DNA of 25,061 nt. Origin: CAYXVU01 sp964468725 (lineage in GTDB: Bacteria; Acidobacteriota; Blastocatellia; UBA7656). The stretch is taken from assembly GCA_964468725.1 (NCBI GenBank), contig CAYXVU010000072.1:1-25061 (forward strand). The letters are read 5' to 3'. Shown piece after piece: positions 7,789-16,001 of the stretch (positions are counted from its first letter, which is position 1; the number at the start of each line of letters is the position of its first letter). Under the pieces are notes generated by a model. The model was not told where the DNA came from. It searched no databases and saw nothing but the letters and a program-made list of their open reading frames with translations. The translations under genes were made by a program, and so were the position numbers.

Positions 7789-8727
7789 TCAATTGCGCGC
7801 TTCATCTAAAGCGGCCATCGCTTCGACGAAAGCGGTATCTTCGTTGCCAAAGCGGTGAATCCATCGCACCTCCGGCCAGGCGCGCCACCAGGTCAACTGG
7901 CGTTTCGCATAGTGTCGGGTGTCGAGCTTCATCTGATTGAGCGCATCGGCGCGAGTGCGTTTGCCCTGTAAAAATTCGACAACCCGCCGGTAGCCGTGCG
8001 CTTGAAAGGCTTTCGCATCCGGCGGCAGACCGGAGGCGATGAGCGCTTCGACCTCTTCGACAAGCCCGCTGGCAAACATCCTCTCCGCGCGTTCGTTGAT
8101 GCGCGCATAGAGGGCTTCGCGCGACGGCGCAAGCGCCAGCACGCGGATGCGGCGGGCGAATTCGGGGGGCGGCGGCGTTTCGATTTGCGCTGCTGAGATC
8201 GGACGACCGGTTTGAAAAAAGACTTCGAGGGCGCGCATGATGCGCGACCAGTTGCGCGGGCTGATGTGCACAGCCGCTTGCGGGTCAAGGCGTGCCAGCA
8301 GCTTGTGCAAGTGGGTTTCGCCTTTGCGGTCGCGCAGGCGGGTGAGCCGCTGTCGCAATTGCAAATCGGTCTTCGGCCCGGCAAAGAGCGGTTGCACCAG
8401 CGCGCGTAAATAGAAGCCCGTGCCGCCGACCAATATGGCCGTGCGCCCGCGCGCTTCAATGTCATGAATCGTTTGGGCGGCGATCTCTGCATAATCGCCC
8501 GCCGTGAAATTTTCAGTAGGCTCGACAATATCGAGCAGATGATGAGGCACGCCTTGCCGTTCTTCGAAAGGCACTTTGGCGGTGGCGATAGAGATGCGTT
8601 GATAGACTTGAATCGAATCGAGGTTAATGATCTCGCCGTCGAGGGCGAGGGCGATTCGGATGCCGAGTTCGCTCTTTCCCGAAGCCGTCGGCCCGACGAT
8701 GACCGGTATCACCGTGCTGAGATTCAC
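7789..8727 (-). CDS. miaA: tRNA dimethylallyltransferase MiaA
   Basis: MiaA transfers a dimethylallyl group to N6 of A37 in tRNAs that read codons starting with U, the first step towards ms2i6A. The 312-aa product has the usual family length. It shows the P-loop GPTASGKS at residues 12-19, the DSIQVYQRISIATAK segment at 37-51 (Asp37, Ser38 and Gln40 of the DS-x-Q-V-Y motif), VPHHLLDI at 60-67, and GGTGFYLRAL at 101-110. The motif deviates from the usual DSMQVYRGMDIGTAKP (Gln for Arg, Ala for Gly, Val for Pro), but the catalytic Asp is present. The start is GTG, with no clear Shine-Dalgarno. The gene stands alone on the minus strand between two plus-strand blocks. Confidence 0.95.
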   Translation of the reverse strand: MNLSTVIPVIVGPTASGKSELGIRIALALDGEIINLDSIQVYQRISIATAKVPFEERQGVPHHLLDIVEPTENFTAGDYAEIAAQTIHDIEARGRTAILVGGTGFYLRALVQPLFAGPKTDLQLRQRLTRLRDRKGETHLHKLLARLDPQAAVHISPRNWSRIMRALEVFFQTGRPISAAQIETPPPPEFARRIRVLALAPSREALYARINERAERMFASGLVEEVEALIASGLPPDAKAFQAHGYRRVVEFLQGKRTRADALNQMKLDTRHYAKRQLTWWRAWPEVRWIHRFGNEDTAFVEAMAALDEARN

Positions 8728-8834
8728 GCGGCGATAGTAGCAACTGGCAGCGGCGGCTGGCCAGCGATCAATCGCTCACAGCCTGACGGGATTGTCCGTT
8801 GTCTTTCCCCTCCGTTTGCATTAGCATTCGCGCC

Positions 8835-9734
8835 ATGACAATAAAAGGCTGGCTGTTTATCGCGCTCGGAGTCTTCGCAGCCCTTTACTTGCTCATTTGG
8901 GTATCGGACATTCTGCATCGGCGAGGCTCCAACTCTGTCGCGCCCGGTTGGCTGACCAGCGCCATCGGGTTTGTGACGAATTTCTTCGACACGCTCGGCA
9001 TCGGTTCGTTTGCCACCACCACATCGCTCTTCAAATTCCGCAATGTCGTAGATGATCGCGTCATCCCCGGCACGCTCAACGTCGGTCATACGCTGCCGAC
9101 CATCACCCAAGCCTTCATCTATATCTTGATTATTCAAGTTGATATGAAGACCTTGATCTTGCTGATCGCGGCGGCGGTTGCCGGAGCCTGGGTCGGCGCG
9201 GGTACGGTGGCCAAGTGGTCACGCCGTAAGGTGCAGGTCGGCATGGGAATGGCGTTGTTAGCGGCAGCGACTCTGATGCTTTTGCGACTGCTCAAATTGG
9301 TTCCAGCAGGCACTGACGCTTTGGCGCTGGAGGGCACGCGCCTATGGATCGGCATGGCCGGTAATTTCATGTTGGGCGCGCTGATGACGCTCGGCATCGG
9401 TTTATACGCGCCCTGTTTGATTCTCATCGGCTTGCTGGGTATGGCCGAATCAACAGCTTTCCCCATTATGATGGGGTCGTGCGCTTTTCTGATGCCGGTC
9501 AGCAGCGTGCGCTTCATTCGCAAAGGCAGTTATGATCTGCGCGCTTCGATAGGGTTAGCGCTCGGCGGCATCCCTGCGGTATGGATTGCTGCGAAGATTG
9601 TGGGGTCATTGCCGCTCGATTATGTGAAGGCGTTGGTCATTATCGTTGTCGTTTATACGGCAGCCATGATGCTGCGTTCGGCTGTGCTCGAACGCCGCGC
9701 GCTGGCCGAAGCACACACGCCAGCGTCGCCCTAA
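8835..9734 (+). CDS. TSUP/TauE-SafE family membrane permease
   Basis: A 299-aa integral membrane protein of the TSUP (TauE/SafE, formerly DUF81) family, whose members export or import sulfur compounds or organic anions such as sulfite or sulfoacetate. It has about eight hydrophobic segments in the two-halves layout typical of the family. The first is WLFIALGVFAALYLLIWV. A re-entrant-looking GFVTNFFDTLGIGSFATTTS follows it, and the second half contains a related glycine-rich stretch, LGIGLYAPCLILIGLLGM. An ATG 36 bases further upstream would add 12 residues with no membrane function, so 8835 is preferred. No clear Shine-Dalgarno is visible for either start. The gene is transcribed divergently from miaA. 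The substrate cannot be inferred, since no sulfur-metabolism gene is nearby. Confidence 0.85.
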   Translation: MTIKGWLFIALGVFAALYLLIWVSDILHRRGSNSVAPGWLTSAIGFVTNFFDTLGIGSFATTTSLFKFRNVVDDRVIPGTLNVGHTLPTITQAFIYILIIQVDMKTLILLIAAAVAGAWVGAGTVAKWSRRKVQVGMGMALLAAATLMLLRLLKLVPAGTDALALEGTRLWIGMAGNFMLGALMTLGIGLYAPCLILIGLLGMAESTAFPIMMGSCAFLMPVSSVRFIRKGSYDLRASIGLALGGIPAVWIAAKIVGSLPLDYVKALVIIVVVYTAAMMLRSAVLERRALAEAHTPASP

Positions 9735-9788
9735 GGCCTGTCGAATCGGACGCACCAATTGCGAGCCCCAAACTTTTCAGGAGGGTGA

Positions 9789-10379
9789 ATGTCGATCAAG
9801 TCGGATGCGTGGATTAAGCGCATGTGCAAAGAAGAAAGGTTGATTGAACCGTTTGAAGAACGCTTGATTCGCGCCGTCGGAGACCGCCGCATCATCAGTT
9901 CAGGGCTGTCGAGTTACGGCTACGATTGCCGGTTGGCGCGCGATGAGTTCAAAGTCTTTTCGCCGGTAACGGGAACCGAGATTGACCCGAAAAATTTTGA
10001 CGCCACCAGTTTACTTGATGTTCCCATCCGCTGCTCGTCGGATGGGTCGGAGTATTGGTTGCTGCCGCCGCACTCTTACGCGCTCGGCATCACCATCGAA
10101 CGCTTCAACATCCCGCGCAACGTGACTTCGCTGGCAATCGGAAAATCGACCTATGCTCGTTGCGGCCTCATCGCGAACACAACGCCGTTAGAGGCCGGTT
10201 GGTGCGGGCGGTTGGTCGTTGAATTGTACAACGCCGCCAATCTGCCTGTGCGGCTCTATGCTGAAGAGGGCTTCATTCAAATTCTCTTCTTCGAATCCGA
10301 TGAAGCCTGCGAAACCAGCTATTCGGATCGCGGCGGCAAATATCAGGATCAGGCCGGTCTGACTCTCGCAAAGGTGTAA
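9789..10379 (+). CDS. dcd: dCTP deaminase
   Basis: Dcd deaminates dCTP to dUTP, feeding dUMP and hence dTTP synthesis. A strong GGAGG sits just upstream of the ATG. The 196-aa product matches the dCTP deaminase/dUTPase fold family in length and motifs: SSYGYDCRLARDEFKVF at 41-57, IGKSTYARCGL (the R-S-S-x-A-R equivalent) at 117-127, and TPLEAGWCG at 132-140 with the likely catalytic Glu135. The C-terminal Lys-Tyr-Gln-x-Q segment (about 184-188) closes over the nucleotide. The GKS-T variant in place of RSS is seen in part of the family. It appears to be the monofunctional enzyme, although a bifunctional dCTP deaminase/dUTPase cannot be excluded by eye. It follows the permease by 54 bases. Confidence 0.93.
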   Translation: MSIKSDAWIKRMCKEERLIEPFEERLIRAVGDRRIISSGLSSYGYDCRLARDEFKVFSPVTGTEIDPKNFDATSLLDVPIRCSSDGSEYWLLPPHSYALGITIERFNIPRNVTSLAIGKSTYARCGLIANTTPLEAGWCGRLVVELYNAANLPVRLYAEEGFIQILFFESDEACETSYSDRGGKYQDQAGLTLAKV

Positions 10380-10544
10380 GGCAACCGGCAATTCATTGCC
10401 CGAAAGAAGGCTCGGCTTTGACGAAGCGAAGCGCGCCAAGCCGCGCCTATGATGAATGATCCTTCGTGCGGATGGGTGCAGGTAACGGACAGGCAATCGT
10501 TTGTCCGGCAGGCGAACAAAGCCGTTATTCAACCGTCCAAACCT

Positions 10545-11114
10545 ATGAAGATCACCGAAACGCTCTATGTGACCCATCGCGGCGAATGGCGCGAATGGCT
10601 TGCTCTGTATCATCAAACAGCAACGGAGGTATGGCTGATTTATTATAAAAGACACACGAAACAGCCGACGATCTCCTATGACCATGCTGTCGAAGAAGCC
10701 CTCTGCTTCGGCTGGATTGACAGTACCGTCAAGCGGATTGATGACGAAAGGTACGCGCAGAAATTTACCCCGCGCAAAGATCGAAATAACTGGTCGGAGC
10801 CGAATCGGCGACGCGCTCGCAGATTGGTCAAAGAGGGGTTGATGACGCCAGCCGGACTCGAAAAGATTCCCGCCAGCGTGCTCAGCGGCAAAGACGTGCC
10901 AGCAAAAAAGCGGAAAAAGCCGGAATTGGTCGTGCCCGATTTCGTGGAGGCGGGGTTTCGAAAACATCCGCCAGCGTGGGAGAACTTTCAAGCCCTCGCG
11001 CCGTCGTATCGCCGCGAATTTGTGGGTTGGATCACCCAAGCCAAACGCGAAGAGACACGCCAGCGGCGCATGGCTCACGCTATTGAATTGCTTAAAGAGA
11101 ATCGGCGGCTCTGA
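10545..11114 (+). CDS. YdeI/OmpD-associated family protein
   Basis: A 189-aa soluble protein of the YdeI-like family, often annotated 'bacteriocin-protection, YdeI or OmpD-associated'. Recognisable signatures are EWREWLALYHQTATEVWLIY near the start, YDHAVEEALCFGWIDSTVKR in the middle, YAQKFTPRKDRNNWSEPNR after it, and a C-terminal REFVGWITQAKREETRQRR helix typical of the family. The biochemical activity of the family is unknown. The frame is open from 10449, but the extra 32 residues do not resemble the family, so the ATG at 10545 is preferred. Neither start has a good ribosome-binding site. The intergenic DNA after dcd (10380-10544) holds no clear terminator. Confidence 0.85.
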   Translation: MKITETLYVTHRGEWREWLALYHQTATEVWLIYYKRHTKQPTISYDHAVEEALCFGWIDSTVKRIDDERYAQKFTPRKDRNNWSEPNRRRARRLVKEGLMTPAGLEKIPASVLSGKDVPAKKRKKPELVVPDFVEAGFRKHPPAWENFQALAPSYRREFVGWITQAKREETRQRRMAHAIELLKENRRL

Positions 11115-11125
11115 TATGACGCGCC

Positions 11126-11548
11126 TCAGCGAACCGAATGCTCTTTCAGCATGTCGAGGTGGTCTTGTAAGTCGAGCGTCCGTTTGCGGACGATCTGCAA
11201 CTTTTCATCCGCTTGCATGGGGATATACATGGTGCCTTCGAAGTTGGCATAGATGCTTTCGAGCAGCTTGAACTCGGCATCGCGGAACTTGAGCCATTCC
11301 AACTGCGCGGTTTTGAGCGCTTGCTTGCCCGGTGCGGCGAGTTTGCGGCTCAGTTCGTTATAGACGCGATTGAGTTCTTTATCCCATTTGTCATAAGCTT
11401 CGCCGAGACAGGTGACCATGCCTGCGGTTGACGGATTCTTCTCCACGCAGGCGTCGAGCGCCTTATCAATGGGGTGCGTCTTCGGCTCCTGTGCAAAGGC
11501 CAAAGCGGGCAACAACAGACATAAGAGCGAGAGTTGAAATCTTCTCAT
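11126..11548 (-). CDS. LprI/DUF1311 family secreted protein
   Basis: The product belongs to the DUF1311 family that includes the mycobacterial lysozyme inhibitor LprI. It has an N-terminal signal peptide (hydrophobic LSLLCLLLPALAFA, probable cleavage before Gln) and the family pattern: a Cys pair (ACVEK...VTCLG), the AYDKWDKELNRVYNEL core and the LEWLKFRDAEFKLL helix, ending with an Arg-Leu-rich helix. Family members often carry four cysteines; only two remain in the mature part here. Three consecutive ATG codons start the frame (11554, 11551, 11548). The GAGG at 11557-11560 is best spaced for the last, which gives about 140 aa. It lies 29 bases after the metalloprotease stop on the same strand, so it is probably the second gene of that operon. 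Lysozyme inhibition is a family precedent, not shown here. Confidence 0.85.
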   Translation of the reverse strand: MRRFQLSLLCLLLPALAFAQEPKTHPIDKALDACVEKNPSTAGMVTCLGEAYDKWDKELNRVYNELSRKLAAPGKQALKTAQLEWLKFRDAEFKLLESIYANFEGTMYIPMQADEKLQIVRKRTLDLQDHLDMLKEHSVR

Positions 11549-11577
11549 CATCATATCCTCGCCTCGTTTCGGTCGTC

Positions 11578-14247
11578 TCAATTCACTACGAGCCTGACCG
11601 TCTGCGAAGAGACGTTATTCGGATTCTCAACGCGGATTTCATAAGTCCCCGGCGCAAGTGGAAGATTCTTCACCGTGAAGCGATTGCCTATCGAAAGTTG
11701 CGACTGCCGCACGTTGTTTATGAAGAGCATCGCAGAGGCCTGAAAACGCTCGCCGAGAACGATCAGCTTTTTGCCGTTCTTGTATTTGACTTTGGTGATA
11801 GCGGGGATGCTTGCCGGGTCAGGCAACACGATGAGTTGCAAGGTGCCGCTGTCGCTCTGCCCCGCCGTGTCGCGCACCGTAATGCCTACGTTGAACGACC
11901 CCAACTGGCTGGCTACGCCGGTAATTTCGCCGGTCGTCGAATTGAAGTTCAACCCCGTTGGCAAAGCGCCTGACGAAAGCGACCAACTATAGGGTTGCTC
12001 TCCGCCAGAGGCTTTCGGACGGTAGCTGACGGATTCTCCCATCACGGTCTGGAGGGTAGATTGCACCTGTATGGTGACCGTCGAAGCCGGTCTGACAACG
12101 AAGGAGATGGCCTTCTGCGCGGTGCGCGATTGTGCGTCGGTTGCCCGCACCGTGAAGTTGAAGGTGCCGGTCACGGTAGGCGTTCCGACAAGCTGCCCCG
12201 TTGCATTGAGATTGAGTCCGGTCGGCAAGGCTCCTCCGGCGACCGACCAGGTGTAAGGCGAGATTCCGCCCGTCGCCGAAAATTGATGGGAGAACTGCGC
12301 CCCATTGAGCGCTTCAAAAGAGGATTGGCCGCTGATCGTTACATCTGACCCTACGGTAATGACGACATTGGTCGAAGGTTGACCAAAGAAACCGACGCTT
12401 TCTTGATTGCATTGCCATTGAAAGTTGTAGGTTCCCGGCGTATTCGGCGCAAAGGCTGTGAAGGTGACTTCGAGGTTGAATTGCGGCGGGATATTGAATC
12501 CCGGCAGCAAGACCGAATTGCCTCCCCATATCGTATTGAGCGCGGGGTTTTGTGAGGCCAATCGAAAGCCGCCCGACCCGCTCCAGGTTTGCGTGCCGGT
12601 ATTAAGCCACTTCAAAGTGACGTTAAACGATTGTCCGGGCGATACGGCCGTCGGCACTGTTTGCGAAACGAATTGCGAGTTGTACGGCGTGCCGCCGCCC
12701 GTAGAGTTGATAGTAATCGAAAGGTTGCGTTGCGCATTTATGCCGAGGCTGTCGGTAACTCGAATCGTAAAGTTGGAGACGCCGGATGCCGTCGGCGTAC
12801 CGGTAATCGTGCTGCCTATCAAATTCAAACCCGCAGGCAAGGTTCCTGCACTAACCGCCCAGAAGTAATTGGGCGTGCCGCCGCTGGCAGTCAGCGTTTG
12901 TGAATAGCTCGCGCCAACGGAACCATTGGGTAGCGAGGTCGTCGTAATGCTTAGCGGCGTGCTGCCGGAAGCCGGAGGATAGATGAACCGAATGCCCGTT
13001 TCATCATCAAAGCGCAGGGAGGCGCATCGGGTATCGAAATGAGCTTGAAAGTACATCGTTGCGTCGGGGTCTGATGAGTGTCCCAAACCAAGCGCATGTC
13101 CGATCTCGTGAGTCATAATCTCTTGCACATTACAGCTATTGCCAAAGAAACAGTTTGCCCACGGATTGAAGGAGACAAAGCCTTGAATGGCTTGGCGGAA
13201 ATTCGTGCCGCCGATCATCTTGGTCTGCGTGCCGCCGAGTCGAAAGCCTCCTATGGCCAGAATGCTTGCGCATCCCGCAGAGGGCGAGTGTTGTCCATCG
13301 CAGTTGTTGGAGACAATGTGAATGCCCAAATTCGTTGTGGTGGTATAACAAGAACTGAGAATGCCTGTGTAGAGTAAGTCCAGCGAAGAGTTGCTGACAT
13401 TCGACCAGGCATTGGCTGCGGCTGTGACTTGCGCTTCGGTGAGCGTGACGACGGGCGTCGAGCCGCCGCTTGGAGGCGTTGTGTTGAGGGTCACCGGCAC
13501 GGGCAAGCCATTGTCGGGTTCGAAGAAACGCCAAGCGCCGAGCAGGGTGAACTGGGTTTGCACAGCGCCGCGCGCTTTTACTACTTCGAATTCAGGCGGT
13601 GCGGCTAAAACAGGGGTGTTGGCATAGTATTGCGCTTCAAAGTTGACCGCGCGTTCGAAGTTCTCTGCCAGTTTGTCACGCACCATCCGGCGATACGCGT
13701 TGAGTTCCAGTCGCTCCGTGTTGCGGCCTTCCGGGTGTGCGTGACGAATGTTCGGCTGGCGAGTCAGAGTTTCCGTCCGTTCATCGGGCGCGCTGCGTTC
13801 GACCATCTCTTGCCCGGTGACCGGATTTTCGATGATGTTGAACTTGCCGAGAAACATATCTCGCGTGCGCAGGCTGCCGTCTTGCCAGGTGTCCAAATAG
13901 AGCAGTACGCGTTCGCCTACCCGGTAGCGGGCGCTGCCGAAGATGACCAACGCTTGATCGTCAATCACGCCGCCGAGTTCTTTCAGTACGATTTGGCGTT
14001 CGTTGATCTGGCCTTTTAAGACTTCCTGAACCTTCAGAGTGATGTAGGTATAAATGCGATCTTGATGTTCATCGAATGAACTGGTAATCGAGAGAACTTT
14101 GCCGCGCACGATGGCGCGCGCGCCGACGATCATATCGTCATCGGCGGGCAGAAAAACGACCGTTGCCTGTGATGACTGAACGCAACAGAGAAGAATTAGC
14201 AAGGTGACGAGCGCGTAAAATCCTGTCCGCTTGCAGGTAGATGACAT
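11578..14247 (-). CDS. secreted matrixin-like zinc metalloprotease with Ig-type repeats
   Basis: The ATG at 14247 is preceded seven bases upstream by AGGAGT, giving 889 aa; an upstream ATG at 14289 lacks this site. An N-terminal signal peptide (ALVTLLILLCCVQSSQA) leads into a beta-rich domain of about 150 residues. The protease domain carries HEIGHALGLGH at about 380-390, the metzincin zinc motif with His380, Glu381, His384 and His390, and a candidate Met-turn in ATMYFQ. Three He_PIG-like repeats follow (about 431-513, 638-720 and 720-805), each with the 'GGTPNYFWAVSAGTLPAGLN'-type core. Between the first and second lies a Trp-rich domain resembling the NBR1-type Ig domain (SPGQSFNVTLKWLNTGTQTW). 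The C-terminus (about 808-889) looks like an IPT/TIG domain. Substrates are unknown; secretion to the periplasm, surface or medium is expected. Confidence 0.88.
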   Translation of the reverse strand: MSSTCKRTGFYALVTLLILLCCVQSSQATVVFLPADDDMIVGARAIVRGKVLSITSSFDEHQDRIYTYITLKVQEVLKGQINERQIVLKELGGVIDDQALVIFGSARYRVGERVLLYLDTWQDGSLRTRDMFLGKFNIIENPVTGQEMVERSAPDERTETLTRQPNIRHAHPEGRNTERLELNAYRRMVRDKLAENFERAVNFEAQYYANTPVLAAPPEFEVVKARGAVQTQFTLLGAWRFFEPDNGLPVPVTLNTTPPSGGSTPVVTLTEAQVTAAANAWSNVSNSSLDLLYTGILSSCYTTTTNLGIHIVSNNCDGQHSPSAGCASILAIGGFRLGGTQTKMIGGTNFRQAIQGFVSFNPWANCFFGNSCNVQEIMTHEIGHALGLGHSSDPDATMYFQAHFDTRCASLRFDDETGIRFIYPPASGSTPLSITTTSLPNGSVGASYSQTLTASGGTPNYFWAVSAGTLPAGLNLIGSTITGTPTASGVSNFTIRVTDSLGINAQRNLSITINSTGGGTPYNSQFVSQTVPTAVSPGQSFNVTLKWLNTGTQTWSGSGGFRLASQNPALNTIWGGNSVLLPGFNIPPQFNLEVTFTAFAPNTPGTYNFQWQCNQESVGFFGQPSTNVVITVGSDVTISGQSSFEALNGAQFSHQFSATGGISPYTWSVAGGALPTGLNLNATGQLVGTPTVTGTFNFTVRATDAQSRTAQKAISFVVRPASTVTIQVQSTLQTVMGESVSYRPKASGGEQPYSWSLSSGALPTGLNFNSTTGEITGVASQLGSFNVGITVRDTAGQSDSGTLQLIVLPDPASIPAITKVKYKNGKKLIVLGERFQASAMLFINNVRQSQLSIGNRFTVKNLPLAPGTYEIRVENPNNVSSQTVRLVVN

Positions 14248-14892
14248 CAGTAAAACTCCTACAAAGTTGAGTGCTGACGGTTGAGGCAATCAGCAGTGTA
14301 CAGAGAAAAGGGCTGTCAAAAAATTATGGTTTTCTTGTTTTGATTTCTGATGCGCCGACCCCTGCTAACACGACGATCTGAAACGATGACCCGATGGTTT
14401 CAGGGAGAGAGACCGGCAATGTGCACGCATCGAAACCCGATTGCTTCGATTGTCGCATTCAAACACACACACCTTCAGATGTCAAAGGTATTGTTTGAGA
14501 GGCTGTCAATGAATGAGCGTACATCGCAGGTTGTTAAATTCTCGAGCAGAAGCGGACGCGGAGAAATAGAGATGCCACGCAGGTTCACATACCCGTTACG
14601 CTGATCCCTATCCACCCGTCTCATTTGTATCGTAGTTTAATCGAGTAATGGGAAACCCTGATTATCTGCTAAAGGGTGTTCACGAATCCCAATCGGAGCG
14701 AACTCCCTGTGATATGATCTGTGTTGATGTGGCTTCCTCCTTGTCAGAAGTGCCGTAATCACCCTACTCGCATGAGAGTATAGCTTCTATATGTGTTTAA
14801 TTGTTCTAAAAAAAACATTTTATTGTTGATATTATTTAGCTATAAGCGTATTTATGTTTTGTTTTGCTAATTTCCTTGTTGAGAAAAATCAA
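14248..14892. other. gene-free divergent region, AT-rich towards its right end
   Basis: About 645 bases separate the metalloprotease from the Cys-rich gene. An open frame at 14350-14604 has no ribosome-binding site and no protein-like pattern. A perfect minus-strand TTGACA (14314-14319) lies near the metalloprotease, but the nearest -10-like hexamer (TACACT) is only 13 nt away, so it is a poor promoter. From about 14,780 on, the DNA is strongly AT-rich (A8 run near 14807-14815, TATAAG at 14841-14846) and probably contains the promoter of the Cys-rich gene. I could not fix a well-spaced box pair. Confidence 0.45.
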
Positions 14893-15177
14893 ATGATGAT
14901 AATGATTGCTACCCTGCAAAAGAAAGCCAGCCATCTACTTTCGGCGCTAATGATGGTAGCCGGTCTGCTCATGGCAATAGCCAGCTTTGGGGTTGGGAAT
15001 CAAACAACGGTTTTGGCATCCTGCAACCATTTTGACGGTTGTTGTGTCACGCAAAGTGTGACTTGTACAGTCGGATGCTTGCGCTCTTGTATTGTAGAGA
15101 CCGGGCCTGGCTGTTGCCAATTATGTTGGGACTGTGAGTTTCGGTATTGTTCCGCAGTTTGTGCGGTATACGGATAA
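14893..15177 (+). CDS. cysteine-rich secreted mini-protein, family not recognised
   Basis: The precursor has 94 residues. Residues 1-42 are a signal peptide: basic LQKKASHLLS, then a hydrophobic core LMMVAGLLMAIASFGVG and a likely cleavage after VLA. The mature part of about 52 residues holds 12 cysteines in the pattern C-x5-CC-x6-C-x3-C-x3-C-x7-CC-x2-C-x2-C-x4-C-x3-C. This does not match a zinc ribbon, ferredoxin or defensin pattern that I know; a disulfide-knotted peptide or a metal-binding protein is possible. Start codons at 14893, 14896 and 14902 are all possible; the ribosome-binding site is weak (TTGAG nine bases before 14893). The frame also extends to an ATG at 14854. The next gene begins 25 bases after the stop, so both are probably one unit. 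The DNA is AT-richer than its surroundings, which suggests acquisition. Confidence 0.65.
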   Translation: MMIMIATLQKKASHLLSALMMVAGLLMAIASFGVGNQTTVLASCNHFDGCCVTQSVTCTVGCLRSCIVETGPGCCQLCWDCEFRYCSAVCAVYG

Positions 15178-15202
15178 TCGGTTTCCCGAAGGAGGATGGC
15201 TC

Positions 15203-15919
15203 ATGAGATTCAAAATCATTGCGACCATAATTTTTCTATGCGGCTTTTTCATGCTACTGACATCAGTGATGAGGTCACAAAAAATACAAGGACAAACAAT
15301 TGTAGAACCGCGTTCCAAAGTCATTCATTATTTGGCCTCCCGCTCTGATGGCAAGAGTTGGCCGGAACTTTATGCATACTATACGAGGGCCATTAGTGCC
15401 ACAGGCGAATGGAAAGAGACTCGCCGCACCTTTCAGGGAGAGACTTCTACTCTGGTTGGGGCGGTTGACGGCTTATATATCGTCAATGACGATTCCCGAC
15501 AACTTTATGGACAAAGCCCTGTACAAGGTGAAACCCAAATATCGGCCATTGAGGCAGAGAATTCCTTAAAGACCCATCCCCGCCTTGTCAGGGTTGAGCA
15601 ACTGGCAGGTCTGACAACATACATACTGAGAAACGAAGAGACCGGAACGGAACAGGGCTTTTCCCCGCAAATTGGCAAAACGCCTCTCAAGTTAGTGGTT
15701 CGCGATACCCCGGAAAGCACAATGCCTTTTTTCATTCAAGAAGCGATTGCTGTCGAATTTAGAGATTTAAAAGACGAGGAGTTTCGCTCCCCTGATAACC
15801 TGCTGATTCAGTTTGATGTTGCCGAGCAAAAAGTAAAATCGCTTAGAGAGAGCGGCCACCAGCAACGAGCCGACCTGCTGGAACAAGCAATCCATAAGCT
15901 CAAAATGAGCGGCAAATAA
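15203..15919 (+). CDS. membrane-anchored or secreted partner of the Cys-rich protein, unknown function
   Basis: The ATG at 15203 follows an excellent GGAGG seven bases upstream (15191-15195), giving 238 aa; an upstream ATG at 15134 would overlap the Cys-rich gene and lacks such a site. The N-terminus is one hydrophobic segment (IIATIIFLCGFFMLLTSV) acting as signal or anchor. The rest is extracytoplasmic in character: a beta-rich region of about 130 residues (TFQGETSTLVGAVDGLYIVN, then LAGLTTYILRNEETG) and a charged C-terminal helix (QRADLLEQAIHKLKMSGK). The alternating strands vaguely recall LolA/RseB-like folds, but this is a guess. The mature part has no cysteine. It is AT-rich like its neighbour, and the two genes are the only ones in this compositional island. 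Confidence 0.75.
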   Translation: MRFKIIATIIFLCGFFMLLTSVMRSQKIQGQTIVEPRSKVIHYLASRSDGKSWPELYAYYTRAISATGEWKETRRTFQGETSTLVGAVDGLYIVNDDSRQLYGQSPVQGETQISAIEAENSLKTHPRLVRVEQLAGLTTYILRNEETGTEQGFSPQIGKTPLKLVVRDTPESTMPFFIQEAIAVEFRDLKDEEFRSPDNLLIQFDVAEQKVKSLRESGHQQRADLLEQAIHKLKMSGK

Positions 15920-15924
15920 CGCGC

Positions 15925-15943
15925 TGCCGGATTTCGCCCGGCA
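15925..15943 (+). terminator. small hairpin after the partner gene, weak terminator candidate
   Basis: TGCCGG-ATTTCGC-CCGGCA forms a 6-bp stem with a 7-nt loop, five bases past the stop codon and between convergent genes. Only AAAACGC follows, without a U-tract, so its strength as an intrinsic terminator is uncertain. Confidence 0.35.
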
Positions 15944-16001
15944 AAACGCACCCCTCTTCTCTTATCGGGAAACCAGTTCCTTTCTTTTACTCAACGTCTT
16001 G

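Noticed and set aside
14295..14319. Minus-strand promoter with perfect TTGACA for the metalloprotease
   Set aside because: The only -10-like hexamer (TACACT) is 13 nt away, too close for a sigma70 promoter, and no TATAAT-like box lies 16-18 nt away.
14350..14604. 84-codon plus-strand open frame in the divergent region
   Set aside because: It has no ribosome-binding site, no signal or domain pattern, and a Arg/Thr/Ser-rich composition typical of a chance frame.
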